The notes under the pieces are model-generated. The model was not told the origin of the DNA. It saw only the letters and a list, made by a program, of their open reading frames with translations, and did no database searches. A stretch of DNA of 35,406 nt, from positions 1 through 35,406 of the forward strand of contig JACQVX010000194.1 of assembly GCA_016209495.1 (NCBI GenBank), in the 5' to 3' direction. Below are positions 19,557 through 27,316 of the stretch, piece after piece. Position numbers and translations under genes: made by a program. Source of the stretch: Planctomycetota bacterium. Its GTDB lineage: Bacteria > Planctomycetota > JACQVX01. Every line of letters starts with the position of its first letter. Position 1 is the first letter of the stretch.

Positions 19557-21086
19557 CTAGCCCGCCCCCGCCGGGGCCCCTGTCGCGGGCGCCTTCTCCT
19601 TCTTCCGGTCCTCGATGATCCTGGCCAGGGTGAGGAATTCGCGACCCTCCCACGCCTGCTGGGCCCGGTTCAGGTACGGTGTGAGGAAGGGCTGCTCGTT
19701 GGCGGGGACGCCGCCGGACTGCATCTTCCGGAAGGACCCGAAGAGTTTCGACCCGGAGGTCTCGTCCCCGAAGGCCAGTTGCAGGACCATGAGCTGGAAC
19801 ATCACCTTGTAGAGGTTCGGGCCCTGCACCTGGGGATAGACCTTGTCCAGCAGCTCGCGTCCCTTCTTGAGGAATGCCTCCTCCCGGGAGAGGGCGTCCA
19901 GCTCCGCGCAGAGCTGGGCCGCCTTGAGGTAGTAGTTGGCGGCGCGCACCAGGACGAGGGGCTGGGTCTCCGGGTGCTGGGAGTGGATCGTCTCGGCGCA
20001 GGAGGCCGCCAGGAGGTGGGCGTGGACCGCGTCCTCCGGGGTGCGGCCCTCGCCGACCAGGAGCGAGGGGCCGGCCTCCTTGACCATCTCGGCGCGCCGG
20101 GGCCGGTGGTCCTCCAGGGCCTTGCGCGCCTTCTGTGAGAACTCCGCGGGCCGGGTGGTCGTCTTCTTCTTGGTGTCCCTGAAGTGATTGAAGTCGTTGG
20201 AGGCGAAGTGGCAGGTGGGGCAGACGTGCACCTCCATGAGGAGGTAGTTGCAGTGACGGCGTCCCGGGGCGGGGCCCTTGTAGACGGGGACGTCGAAGGG
20301 GTTGGTGTCGATGACCTGGGTATTGGCCTTCAGGAGGTAGCCGAGGAAGGAGGGGCCGTCGTCGTGGAGGTGGCAGCGCAGCTCCTTCTCCAGGAGCGAG
20401 GGCCTCGAGTCGCCTGCCGCGTCCTCCCCGTCGGCCTCCCCCCCCGGGGCCTGCGCCAGGGCGGGCCCGGCCGCCGCGGGGGCGGCCGCCTCCGGACCCG
20501 TCGGGTCCGCCGGCGGCGCCCCACCCCGCAGCACCGCCGAGGGGGGCACCTCCATGTGGGGCTCCGCCGCCTCCGCCTTGCGGGCGGCGGCCTGGCGGAC
20601 GATCTCCTTGAGCTGGTCCAGGAGCGGCGCGGCCGAGGGGTCCTGCCTGGCCTGACGCTCCACATGGCTCAGGAGGTCGTGGATGAGCCGGTACTCGCGC
20701 TGGGTCCTCTCCTTGGCGTCGTGCAGGGCAGCGGAGGTGTCGCGGAGGCGTTCGGCGAGGATCCGGGCGAGCTTGAAGCCCTGCCTGGGCGAGTGGCTCA
20801 GGAACTGCTCCACCCGATTCTGGCCCACGACGATGAAGGTCGAGGCCGCCGTCGTCTTCACGGTGGCGGTCCGGGACAGGCCCAGGAGGGTGGACATCTC
20901 CCCCAGGTAGGTCCCGGGTTCGCCCACGGTGGCGACGGTGACGCGGTCGATGATGATCTCCACCTTGCCGGCGAGGAGGATGTACATCTCCTTCGACTCG
21001 TCGCCCTGGAAGAACAGGACATGCCCCGCCTCGAAGTTCCGCTCGAGGGACTTGAGCTTGTCCTTCTTGTCCGTCGCCTCACCCAT
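19557..21086 (-). CDS. Cyclic-nucleotide-binding domain protein with DUF2225-like C-terminal region
   Basis: cNMP fold: FEAGHVLFFQGDESKEMYILLAGKVEIIIDRVTVATVGEPGTYLGEMSTLLGLSRTATVKT. C-terminal HCNYLLMEVHVCPTCHFASNDFNHF. Start MGEATDKKDK at 21086 overlaps the upstream gene by 8 nt. Confidence 0.75.
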   Translation of the reverse strand: MGEATDKKDKLKSLERNFEAGHVLFFQGDESKEMYILLAGKVEIIIDRVTVATVGEPGTYLGEMSTLLGLSRTATVKTTAASTFIVVGQNRVEQFLSHSPRQGFKLARILAERLRDTSAALHDAKERTQREYRLIHDLLSHVERQARQDPSAAPLLDQLKEIVRQAAARKAEAAEPHMEVPPSAVLRGGAPPADPTGPEAAAPAAAGPALAQAPGGEADGEDAAGDSRPSLLEKELRCHLHDDGPSFLGYLLKANTQVIDTNPFDVPVYKGPAPGRRHCNYLLMEVHVCPTCHFASNDFNHFRDTKKKTTTRPAEFSQKARKALEDHRPRRAEMVKEAGPSLLVGEGRTPEDAVHAHLLAASCAETIHSQHPETQPLVLVRAANYYLKAAQLCAELDALSREEAFLKKGRELLDKVYPQVQGPNLYKVMFQLMVLQLAFGDETSGSKLFGSFRKMQSGGVPANEQPFLTPYLNRAQQAWEGREFLTLARIIEDRKKEKAPATGAPAGAG

Positions 21087-22746
21087 CCGTCTCTCCTCCG
21101 GCCGCCGCCAGGGCGTCCTCCGCGTAGAGCTGCCACAGCGTCCCCCCGGCCAGGGTCGCGCACTCCCCGAAGGCGTGCCGGGCCGCCTCGCCCTCGCCGG
21201 CCGCGCGCCGCATGACCGCCCAGGCGTAGAGAGCCCGGCCGTCCACCGGCTGGAGTGCAAGGGCCCTCTCCAGGGCCCCCGAGGCGGCCGCCGGGTCTCC
21301 CTCGATCCAGGAGAGATAGGCCAGTCTGCGCAACGCCTCCGCGGCCACGGTCCCCCGGCCCGTCCGTGCCGCCGCGCGGGCCTGTTCCGCCGCGCGGCCT
21401 CGCTCCAGCGACCCCAGGGCCTCCAGGCCCGAGGGGACCGGCACCTCGGCCGGGTCCGGACCCACGTGCCTCCGGAACACGTCGTAGGCCTCCCGGGACA
21501 GGGCCTCGCGCTCGCCCCGGGCCACCCGGGCCAGCCAGCCATGGTAGAGGTCCGCAAAGGGCGTGGCTAGATCTCCTTCCGGGACCAGCCCCCGGAGGGC
21601 GTCCCGGAGGATGCCGTGGTCCTGCATGAGGTCCACGAGGAGCCGTGCCCGCGCCAGACTGCGGAGCACGCCCTCCTCCGGCGGCCGGACGGGCGTGCGG
21701 GGCAGGACCAGGGTGTCTCGCTCCCAGTCGTAGAAGCCCTCGCCGCGGTACGGGGCGATGAGGACCCGTCCGAGGCGCGGGGGCCGGCGGTCGTGGTCCT
21801 CCGCCAGCGAGCGCGCCTCGCCCACGTGGGCGCGCTCCGTCCGGGGTCCATCGTCCAGGAGGGCCGCGCAGGGCGTGGAGGCGACCTCCACCACCCCCAG
21901 GGCCAGGAGGCGGCGCATCTCGTCCAGGTCCGCCTCCAGCGCCTCGCGCCGCTCCTGGACGGTGCGGGTGCGCACCTGGTGGGTGATCTCCAGGTCCTCC
22001 CGCGCGCGGCGGTAGCGACGATCCGCGAGGACCCGCGAGAGGGCGGCCGAGCGTACCCGCGGCGCGAGGCGTTCCAGCCCCCCGGCCAGGGATCGGGTCC
22101 GTTCGTCCTCGGAGCGGGCCTGCAGGCTGGCGAGGATCCGGTCTCGGAAGGCCTCCAGCTTCCTGAAGGTCTCCACGGCGCGACGGTCCGAGGAGGAGAG
22201 CTCCGCGGCCATGGCGTCGAGGCGCTCGTCCAGGCGTCCCGCCACGACGGAGGCCGCCACCTCCTCGCGCAGGCCGGGGAGCCGGCGGATGGCGGGTTCC
22301 AGGGCCGCCAGGATCCGGCGGCGGAGGCGGCCCAGGCGTTCGTGGCCTCGCTCCGCCTCGCCGGCCGCACCCTCCGTGAGGGCGATATGCTCCCGCCGCC
22401 CGGCCAGCTCGCGCGCGAGGCCGTGCTCGGCCAGCCGGGCGGTGAACCACTCGGTGGGGTAGAGGGCGTCCCCGGAGGGCTCGGAGTAGATCTCGGCCAG
22501 GAGCCGGGCGCGGAGGAGGGAGGTCCCGCGTGCCACCAGGCGCGGGTCCAGGAGGCCCGCGTCCACCAGGAGGCGTTCCTCCGGCGCGAAGGTGGGATCG
22601 GCGTCGGGGGCGGCCAGTCGCCGGAGCAGGCGGACCCGGGTCCGATCCCAGTAGACCTCGTCGAGCTGCCGCAGGAGGGGCGCCGCGTCCGGGCCGCGCG
22701 CCGCGAGATACGACCGGACGAGGCTGTCCAGGTCGGCTTCGTCCAT
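21079..22746 (-). CDS. Hypothetical protein with C-terminal TPR-like repeats
   Basis: MDEADLDSLVRSYLAARG... with RRLAYLSWIEGDPAAASGALERALALQPVDGRALYAWAVMRRAAGEGEAARHAF. Overlaps the cNMP gene. Confidence 0.65.
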   Translation of the reverse strand: MDEADLDSLVRSYLAARGPDAAPLLRQLDEVYWDRTRVRLLRRLAAPDADPTFAPEERLLVDAGLLDPRLVARGTSLLRARLLAEIYSEPSGDALYPTEWFTARLAEHGLARELAGRREHIALTEGAAGEAERGHERLGRLRRRILAALEPAIRRLPGLREEVAASVVAGRLDERLDAMAAELSSSDRRAVETFRKLEAFRDRILASLQARSEDERTRSLAGGLERLAPRVRSAALSRVLADRRYRRAREDLEITHQVRTRTVQERREALEADLDEMRRLLALGVVEVASTPCAALLDDGPRTERAHVGEARSLAEDHDRRPPRLGRVLIAPYRGEGFYDWERDTLVLPRTPVRPPEEGVLRSLARARLLVDLMQDHGILRDALRGLVPEGDLATPFADLYHGWLARVARGEREALSREAYDVFRRHVGPDPAEVPVPSGLEALGSLERGRAAEQARAAARTGRGTVAAEALRRLAYLSWIEGDPAAASGALERALALQPVDGRALYAWAVMRRAAGEGEAARHAFGECATLAGGTLWQLYAEDALAAAGGETDG

Positions 22747-22846
22747 CGCGCCCGGAAGGGTAGCACGCCCCGAGCGCGAGGGACAAGCGGGCTCGCCGGG
22801 GCGCTCCGGTGTTGATGTCCCGCGGCCGCCGCCGTCTACTGGCGGG

Positions 22847-23764
22847 GTGGCGGACTCACCGGTGTGCATGGGCGCCGACCTGGGGGGCACGAACCTCCGG
22901 GCGGCGGTGGTGGATGGGGCCGGGCGAATCCTGGAGGCGGTGCGCCTCCCCACCGGGGCCGAGGAGGGGCCGGAGGCGGTCCTGGGCCGCCTGGCCGGGG
23001 CCCTCCGCGGCCTGGGGGCAGGGCGGGACGTGGCCGCGGTGGGGGTGGGGGCCGCCGGTCCCCTGGACCCGGAGACGGGCGTGATCCACGTGGCGCCCAA
23101 CTTCCCGGGGTGGAAGGACGTCCCGGTGGCGGCCCGCCTGGCGAGAGACCTGGGGTGGCCGGTCCACCTGGAGAACGACGCCAACGCGGCGGCCTACGGG
23201 GAGGCGTGGACCGGCGCCGGCGTCGGGGTCCGTTCCCTGGTGATGCTCACCCTGGGCACGGGGGTGGGCGGCGGCCTGATCCTGGACGGCCGGCTCTGGC
23301 GCGGGCACCGGGGGCTGGCGGGCGAGGTGGGGCACATGGTCGTGGAGCCGGAGGGTCCCCCCTGCGGCTGCGGGGCCCGGGGCTGCCTGGAGTCCCTGGC
23401 CTCGGCCACCGCCATCGCGCGGCGCGCCGGGGGCGCGAGCGCCCGGGCGGTCTACGATGCGGCCCTCGGCGGCGAGCCGCGGGCCATCGAGAGCCTCCGC
23501 GTGGCGGGCCGGGCCCTGGGCATCGCCCTGGCCTCCCTGGTCAACCTGCTGAACCCCGAGCGCGTCGTCCTGGGCGGCCGCGTGGCCGGGGCCCTGGACT
23601 TCCTGCTCCCGGCGCTCGTGGCCGAGCTGCGCGAGCGGGCCCTGGCCGTGGCCCTGGACGGCGTGGAGGTGGTCGGGGCCGCCCTGGGCGACGACGCGGG
23701 TGTGGTGGGCGCCGCCCGCGTCGCCTGGGAACGCCTGGGGGGCCCCGGGAGGGCCGCCTCGTGA
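22847..23764 (+). CDS. ROK family kinase (glucokinase-like)
   Basis: GADLGGTNLRAAVVD, ENDANAAAYGEAW, LGTGVGGGLILDG, GHMVVEPEGPPCGCGARGCLESLAS (ROK CxCGxxGCxE signature). Confidence 0.92.
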   Translation: MADSPVCMGADLGGTNLRAAVVDGAGRILEAVRLPTGAEEGPEAVLGRLAGALRGLGAGRDVAAVGVGAAGPLDPETGVIHVAPNFPGWKDVPVAARLARDLGWPVHLENDANAAAYGEAWTGAGVGVRSLVMLTLGTGVGGGLILDGRLWRGHRGLAGEVGHMVVEPEGPPCGCGARGCLESLASATAIARRAGGASARAVYDAALGGEPRAIESLRVAGRALGIALASLVNLLNPERVVLGGRVAGALDFLLPALVAELRERALAVALDGVEVVGAALGDDAGVVGAARVAWERLGGPGRAAS

Positions 23765-25233
23765 GCCCCGAGCGGGGCCGCACCAAGGTCGTCGCCACGG
23801 TGGGTCCCGCCAGCCGCGACCCGAAGACCCTGAGGCGGCTGGCCCTGGCGGGGGCCGACGTCTTCCGGCTGAACCTGTCCCACGGCAGCCAGGCCGAGCA
23901 CGCGGAGGCGGCGCGCGCCGTCCGGGCCCTGGGGCGGGAGCTGGGGCTCCCGCTGGGCCTGCTCGCGGACCTGCAGGGGCCCAAGATCCGCATCGGGGAC
24001 ATGGCCCGCGGGGGCGTGCGCCTGGAGGACGGCGCCGGGCTCACCATCACCACCGAGGCCTGCCCTGGCGACGCGTCGCGGGTCTCCACCACCTACGAGG
24101 GCCTCCCCGGGGACGTCGGGCCCGGGGACCGGGTCCTGGTGGACGACGGGCTCATCGAGCTGTCGGTGGAGGGCGTGGAGGGCCACGAGGTGCGCTGCCG
24201 GGTGGTCCACGGGGGGGACCTCTCGGCCCACAAGGGCATCAACCTGCCCGGGGTGAGGGTGAGCGCCCCTGCCCTGGGCGAGAAGGACCGCTCGGACGCC
24301 CTTTTCGCCCGCGACCTGGGGGTGGACTGGCTGGCCCTCTCCTTCGTGCGAGGCCCCGGCGACGTGCTCGCCCTGAAGGCCCTGGTGGGCGACGCGCCGC
24401 CGGTGGTGGCCAAGGTCGAGCGACCCGAGGCGGTGGAGGCCATCGGCGAGGTCCTCGGCGTGGCCGATGCCGCCATGGTGGCGCGGGGCGACCTGGGCGT
24501 GGAGGCGGGGGTCGAGGAGGTCCCCATGGCCCAGAAGCGGATCATCGCGGCGGCCAACGCCCGCGCGGTCCCGGTCATCACGGCGACCCAGATGCTCGAC
24601 TCCATGATCCGGAATCCCCGCCCCACCCGGGCGGAGGCCTCGGATGTGGCCAACGCCATCCTGGACGGGACCGACGCCGTCATGTTGAGCGGGGAGACCG
24701 CCTCGGGCCGCTTCCCCGTGGAGGCCATGGAGACCATGTGCCGGATCGCCCGGTGGACCGAGGCCCACGGCGCGGCGGCGCCGGCCCGCAGGCCCGCCCT
24801 GGGCGACGCGGCCGCCTCCTGCACCGAGGCCACGGTCCACGCGGCCTGCGAGGCGGCCCAGGCCCTGCGGGCCCGCTGGATCGTGGCCTTCAGCCGTTCC
24901 GGGGCCACGGCGCGACTCGTGGCCAGGGAGCGGCCCCGGATGGGAATCGTCTGCTTCACGCCCCACGAGGCGACGTACCGCCGGCTGGCGCTCGTCTGGG
25001 GGGTCGTGCCCCGGCCCCTGGCGGTGGCGGGGACCACCGACGAGCTCATCGCCGCCGGGGAGCAGGAGCTCCTGCGCTCCGGGCTGGCCTCCCGGGGCGA
25101 CACGGTGGTCCTGATCGCGGGCTCCAATACCCTCCCCGGGGCCACCAACATGATGAAGGTGCACCGGGTGGGGGAGGAGCTGGCCCCTTCCACGCTCGTG
25201 CCTGGCGGCAAGACGGTCTTCGTGAGGAGATGA
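23761..25233 (+). CDS. pyk: Pyruvate kinase
   Basis: TKVVATVGPASRDPKTLRRLALAGADVFRLNLSHGS, ADLQGPKIRIGDM, MVARGDLGVE, ITATQMLDSMIRNPRPTRAEASDVANAILDGTDAVMLSGETA. GTG start overlaps the ROK stop. Confidence 0.96.
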   Translation: MSPERGRTKVVATVGPASRDPKTLRRLALAGADVFRLNLSHGSQAEHAEAARAVRALGRELGLPLGLLADLQGPKIRIGDMARGGVRLEDGAGLTITTEACPGDASRVSTTYEGLPGDVGPGDRVLVDDGLIELSVEGVEGHEVRCRVVHGGDLSAHKGINLPGVRVSAPALGEKDRSDALFARDLGVDWLALSFVRGPGDVLALKALVGDAPPVVAKVERPEAVEAIGEVLGVADAAMVARGDLGVEAGVEEVPMAQKRIIAAANARAVPVITATQMLDSMIRNPRPTRAEASDVANAILDGTDAVMLSGETASGRFPVEAMETMCRIARWTEAHGAAAPARRPALGDAAASCTEATVHAACEAAQALRARWIVAFSRSGATARLVARERPRMGIVCFTPHEATYRRLALVWGVVPRPLAVAGTTDELIAAGEQELLRSGLASRGDTVVLIAGSNTLPGATNMMKVHRVGEELAPSTLVPGGKTVFVRR

Positions 25234-25238
25234 CCCCC

Positions 25239-25478
25239 ATGCCCGATGAATCCCAGAAGGGGCCGCCCGGGGGAGTCCCGGGAGAGGAGGAGCGGATCTT
25301 CTTCGGCGACCTGGTGCGGGCCATGGGCTACGCCACCGCCGAGCAGATCCTGGAGTGCCTGAATGTGCAGCGCCGGGAGGACGAGCGCGGGCTCCCCCAC
25401 CGCCGGGTGGGGGAGATCCTGGTGGAGCGGGGCTACCTCAGGCCGGCACAGCTCTCGGAGCTGCTGGACATGATCTAG
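25239..25478 (+). CDS. Small MshEN-like domain protein
   Basis: IFFGDLVRAMGYATAEQILECLNVQRREDERGLPHRRVGEILVERGYLRPAQLSELLDMI; same two-motif layout as the N-termini of the STAS proteins at 30 kb. Confidence 0.6.
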   Translation: MPDESQKGPPGGVPGEEERIFFGDLVRAMGYATAEQILECLNVQRREDERGLPHRRVGEILVERGYLRPAQLSELLDMI

Positions 25479-26143
25479 GTCGCCGCGCGCCGCTCGACGG
25501 TGCACGCCACGCTCCCCACCCGCTCGATGGCGCCGACGACCCGGTCCCCCGCCACCAGCGGTCCCACGCCCGCGGGGGTGCCCATGGCCAGCAGGTCCCC
25601 GGCCTCGAGGCTCATGCGCTCGGAGACCCAGGCCAGGGCCTCGGCGACCCCCCAGGACATGAGCCCCGTGTTCGAGGACTGGCGCGGCTCCCCGTTGACG
25701 TGGCAGGTGATGGCCAGGCCCGCGGAGTCGCCCACGTCCCGGGCGCTCGCCACCTCCGAGCAGGGGGCGAAGGTGTCGAAGCCCTTGGCGAGGGCCCAGG
25801 GGCGCCCCTCGCGCTTGGCCTCGGCCTGGAGGTCGCGGGCGGTGATGTCCAGGAAGACGGCGTAGCCCAGGACGTGGTCCAGGGCCCGCTCCGGGGCCAC
25901 GCAGGTGGCGCGGCGCCCGATCACCACGGCCAGCTCCACCTCGTGGTGCACCTCGCGGCTCTGGGGTGGCAGCAGGATGGCCCCTCCCCCGGGCAAGAGC
26001 GCCGAGGGCGGCTTGAGGAAGACCGCGGGGAAGGGCGAGCGCAGGCCGCCCATCTCCGCGGCGTGGGCCGGGTAGTTGGCCCCGAGGCAGACGAGTTTGG
26101 TGGGGACGATGAGCCGGTCGCTCCCGCGCAGATGGAGGCCCAT
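25475..26143 (-). CDS. Fumarylacetoacetate hydrolase family protein
   Basis: KLVCLGANYPAHAAEMG, HHEVELAVVIGR, GYAVFLDITARDLQ, AKGFDTFAP, DLLAMGTPAGVGPL. Confidence 0.92.
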   Translation of the reverse strand: MGLHLRGSDRLIVPTKLVCLGANYPAHAAEMGGLRSPFPAVFLKPPSALLPGGGAILLPPQSREVHHEVELAVVIGRRATCVAPERALDHVLGYAVFLDITARDLQAEAKREGRPWALAKGFDTFAPCSEVASARDVGDSAGLAITCHVNGEPRQSSNTGLMSWGVAEALAWVSERMSLEAGDLLAMGTPAGVGPLVAGDRVVGAIERVGSVACTVERRAAT

Positions 26144-26269
26144 GGGCGGAGTATAGCTCGCGCCATCCCAGGTCCGGCTGGCACGGAAGCGAAATCTCCG
26201 CTGTCACCGTCGGGCGTAGTCCTGAAGGCCCAACCGACCCTGGCCACGCCTACGCCGTTCCGGCGAGGG

Positions 26270-27316
26270 ATGGCACGGGGGCTGCGCAACCGGGTGCCGG
26301 GGCAGGGGGACGGAGCCACCAGCGTGCGACACTCCTCGCGATACATCGTGCCCCTGGTCGTCGTGGCGACGGCCTTCCTGTCCTTCCCGATCTTCCCCGC
26401 ACGCGCATACGAGGAATTCGAATTCGACTGGAGCGCGGTCCGCACCGACCGCGAGCCGCCCGACCCTCCGGAGCCCGCGCCCGAGCCGCAGGTGGAGACG
26501 GTCTCGAGTCACCAGCACGTGGGCAACTCCTTCATGGGGGCCGACCATGAGCGCACGGTGCGGGTGGAGCGCCAGGGGGGGGATGCGGACGTCCGGGACG
26601 ACAGCCGATTCGGCATCACCGTCTTCCGCAAGGATGTGGACGCCGGCGGCCTCGAACACCACGTCCACGCCCAGGGCCTGGATGGCGGCGACGCCCAGGT
26701 GGATAGCGACCTCCGGCTCCGCCTGCGGGGCCTGGTGATTCCGCTAATGGGGCTCGTCTACAAGCAGTTCCACCTCTTCCCCGTCTTCCACGCGCAGCTC
26801 TTCGTGGGCTTCGTGCCCGTGACCGCTAGCGTCGACGTAACGGTCTCCCTGCGGGTTTCCGCCCACGACGTGACGCGGGTGGTGAGCGATGGTCCCCTGG
26901 GGACCCACCTGGCCCTGGTGGTGGCCTTCGGCGGAATGGCGGACGCAGGCGTGGGCATCCGCTGGGCCAAGGTGGGGATCTTCGCGTATCTGGACCTCCT
27001 CTACGCCGAGCTGCCCCTCTCGACGCGCTTCTCGCGCCACCTCACCCAGGTCTTCCCGAAGGTGATCATCGGGAGCCGAATCATGCTGATGCTGGGGGCG
27101 GAGGTCCGCGGTCCATTCGGGATCAGCTCCATGATCGGTCGCACGTTCATGGAGTACGAGTTCGCCCGGCGCGAGATCCCCATCGGGCAGGTGGCCCTGG
27201 GCGACGGCATGGGCGGCGGCATGGGCGGCGGCATGGGCGGCGGCATGGGCGGCGGCATGGGCGGCGGCATGGGCGGCGGCATGGGCGGCGGCATGGGCGG
27301 CGGCATGGGCCACTGA
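26270..27316 (+). CDS. Exported hypothetical protein with Gly/Met repeat C-terminus
   Basis: Signal-like RYIVPLVVVATAFLSFPIFPARAYEEF; C-terminal (GMGG)n tail. Start uncertain (ATG 26270 or GTG 26324). Confidence 0.65.
   Translation: MARGLRNRVPGQGDGATSVRHSSRYIVPLVVVATAFLSFPIFPARAYEEFEFDWSAVRTDREPPDPPEPAPEPQVETVSSHQHVGNSFMGADHERTVRVERQGGDADVRDDSRFGITVFRKDVDAGGLEHHVHAQGLDGGDAQVDSDLRLRLRGLVIPLMGLVYKQFHLFPVFHAQLFVGFVPVTASVDVTVSLRVSAHDVTRVVSDGPLGTHLALVVAFGGMADAGVGIRWAKVGIFAYLDLLYAELPLSTRFSRHLTQVFPKVIIGSRIMLMLGAEVRGPFGISSMIGRTFMEYEFARREIPIGQVALGDGMGGGMGGGMGGGMGGGMGGGMGGGMGGGMGGGMGH
27206..27310. repeat. 12-bp tandem repeat GGCATGGGCGGC, 9 ATG-containing copies (last partial)
   Basis: ATG recurs every 12 bp at 27209, 27221 ... 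27305; encodes GMGGGMGGGMGG... ending GMGH. Confidence 0.95.

Noticed and set aside
27206-27310. 12-bp repeat block as a CRISPR array
   Set aside because: No spacers; contiguous coding minisatellite.
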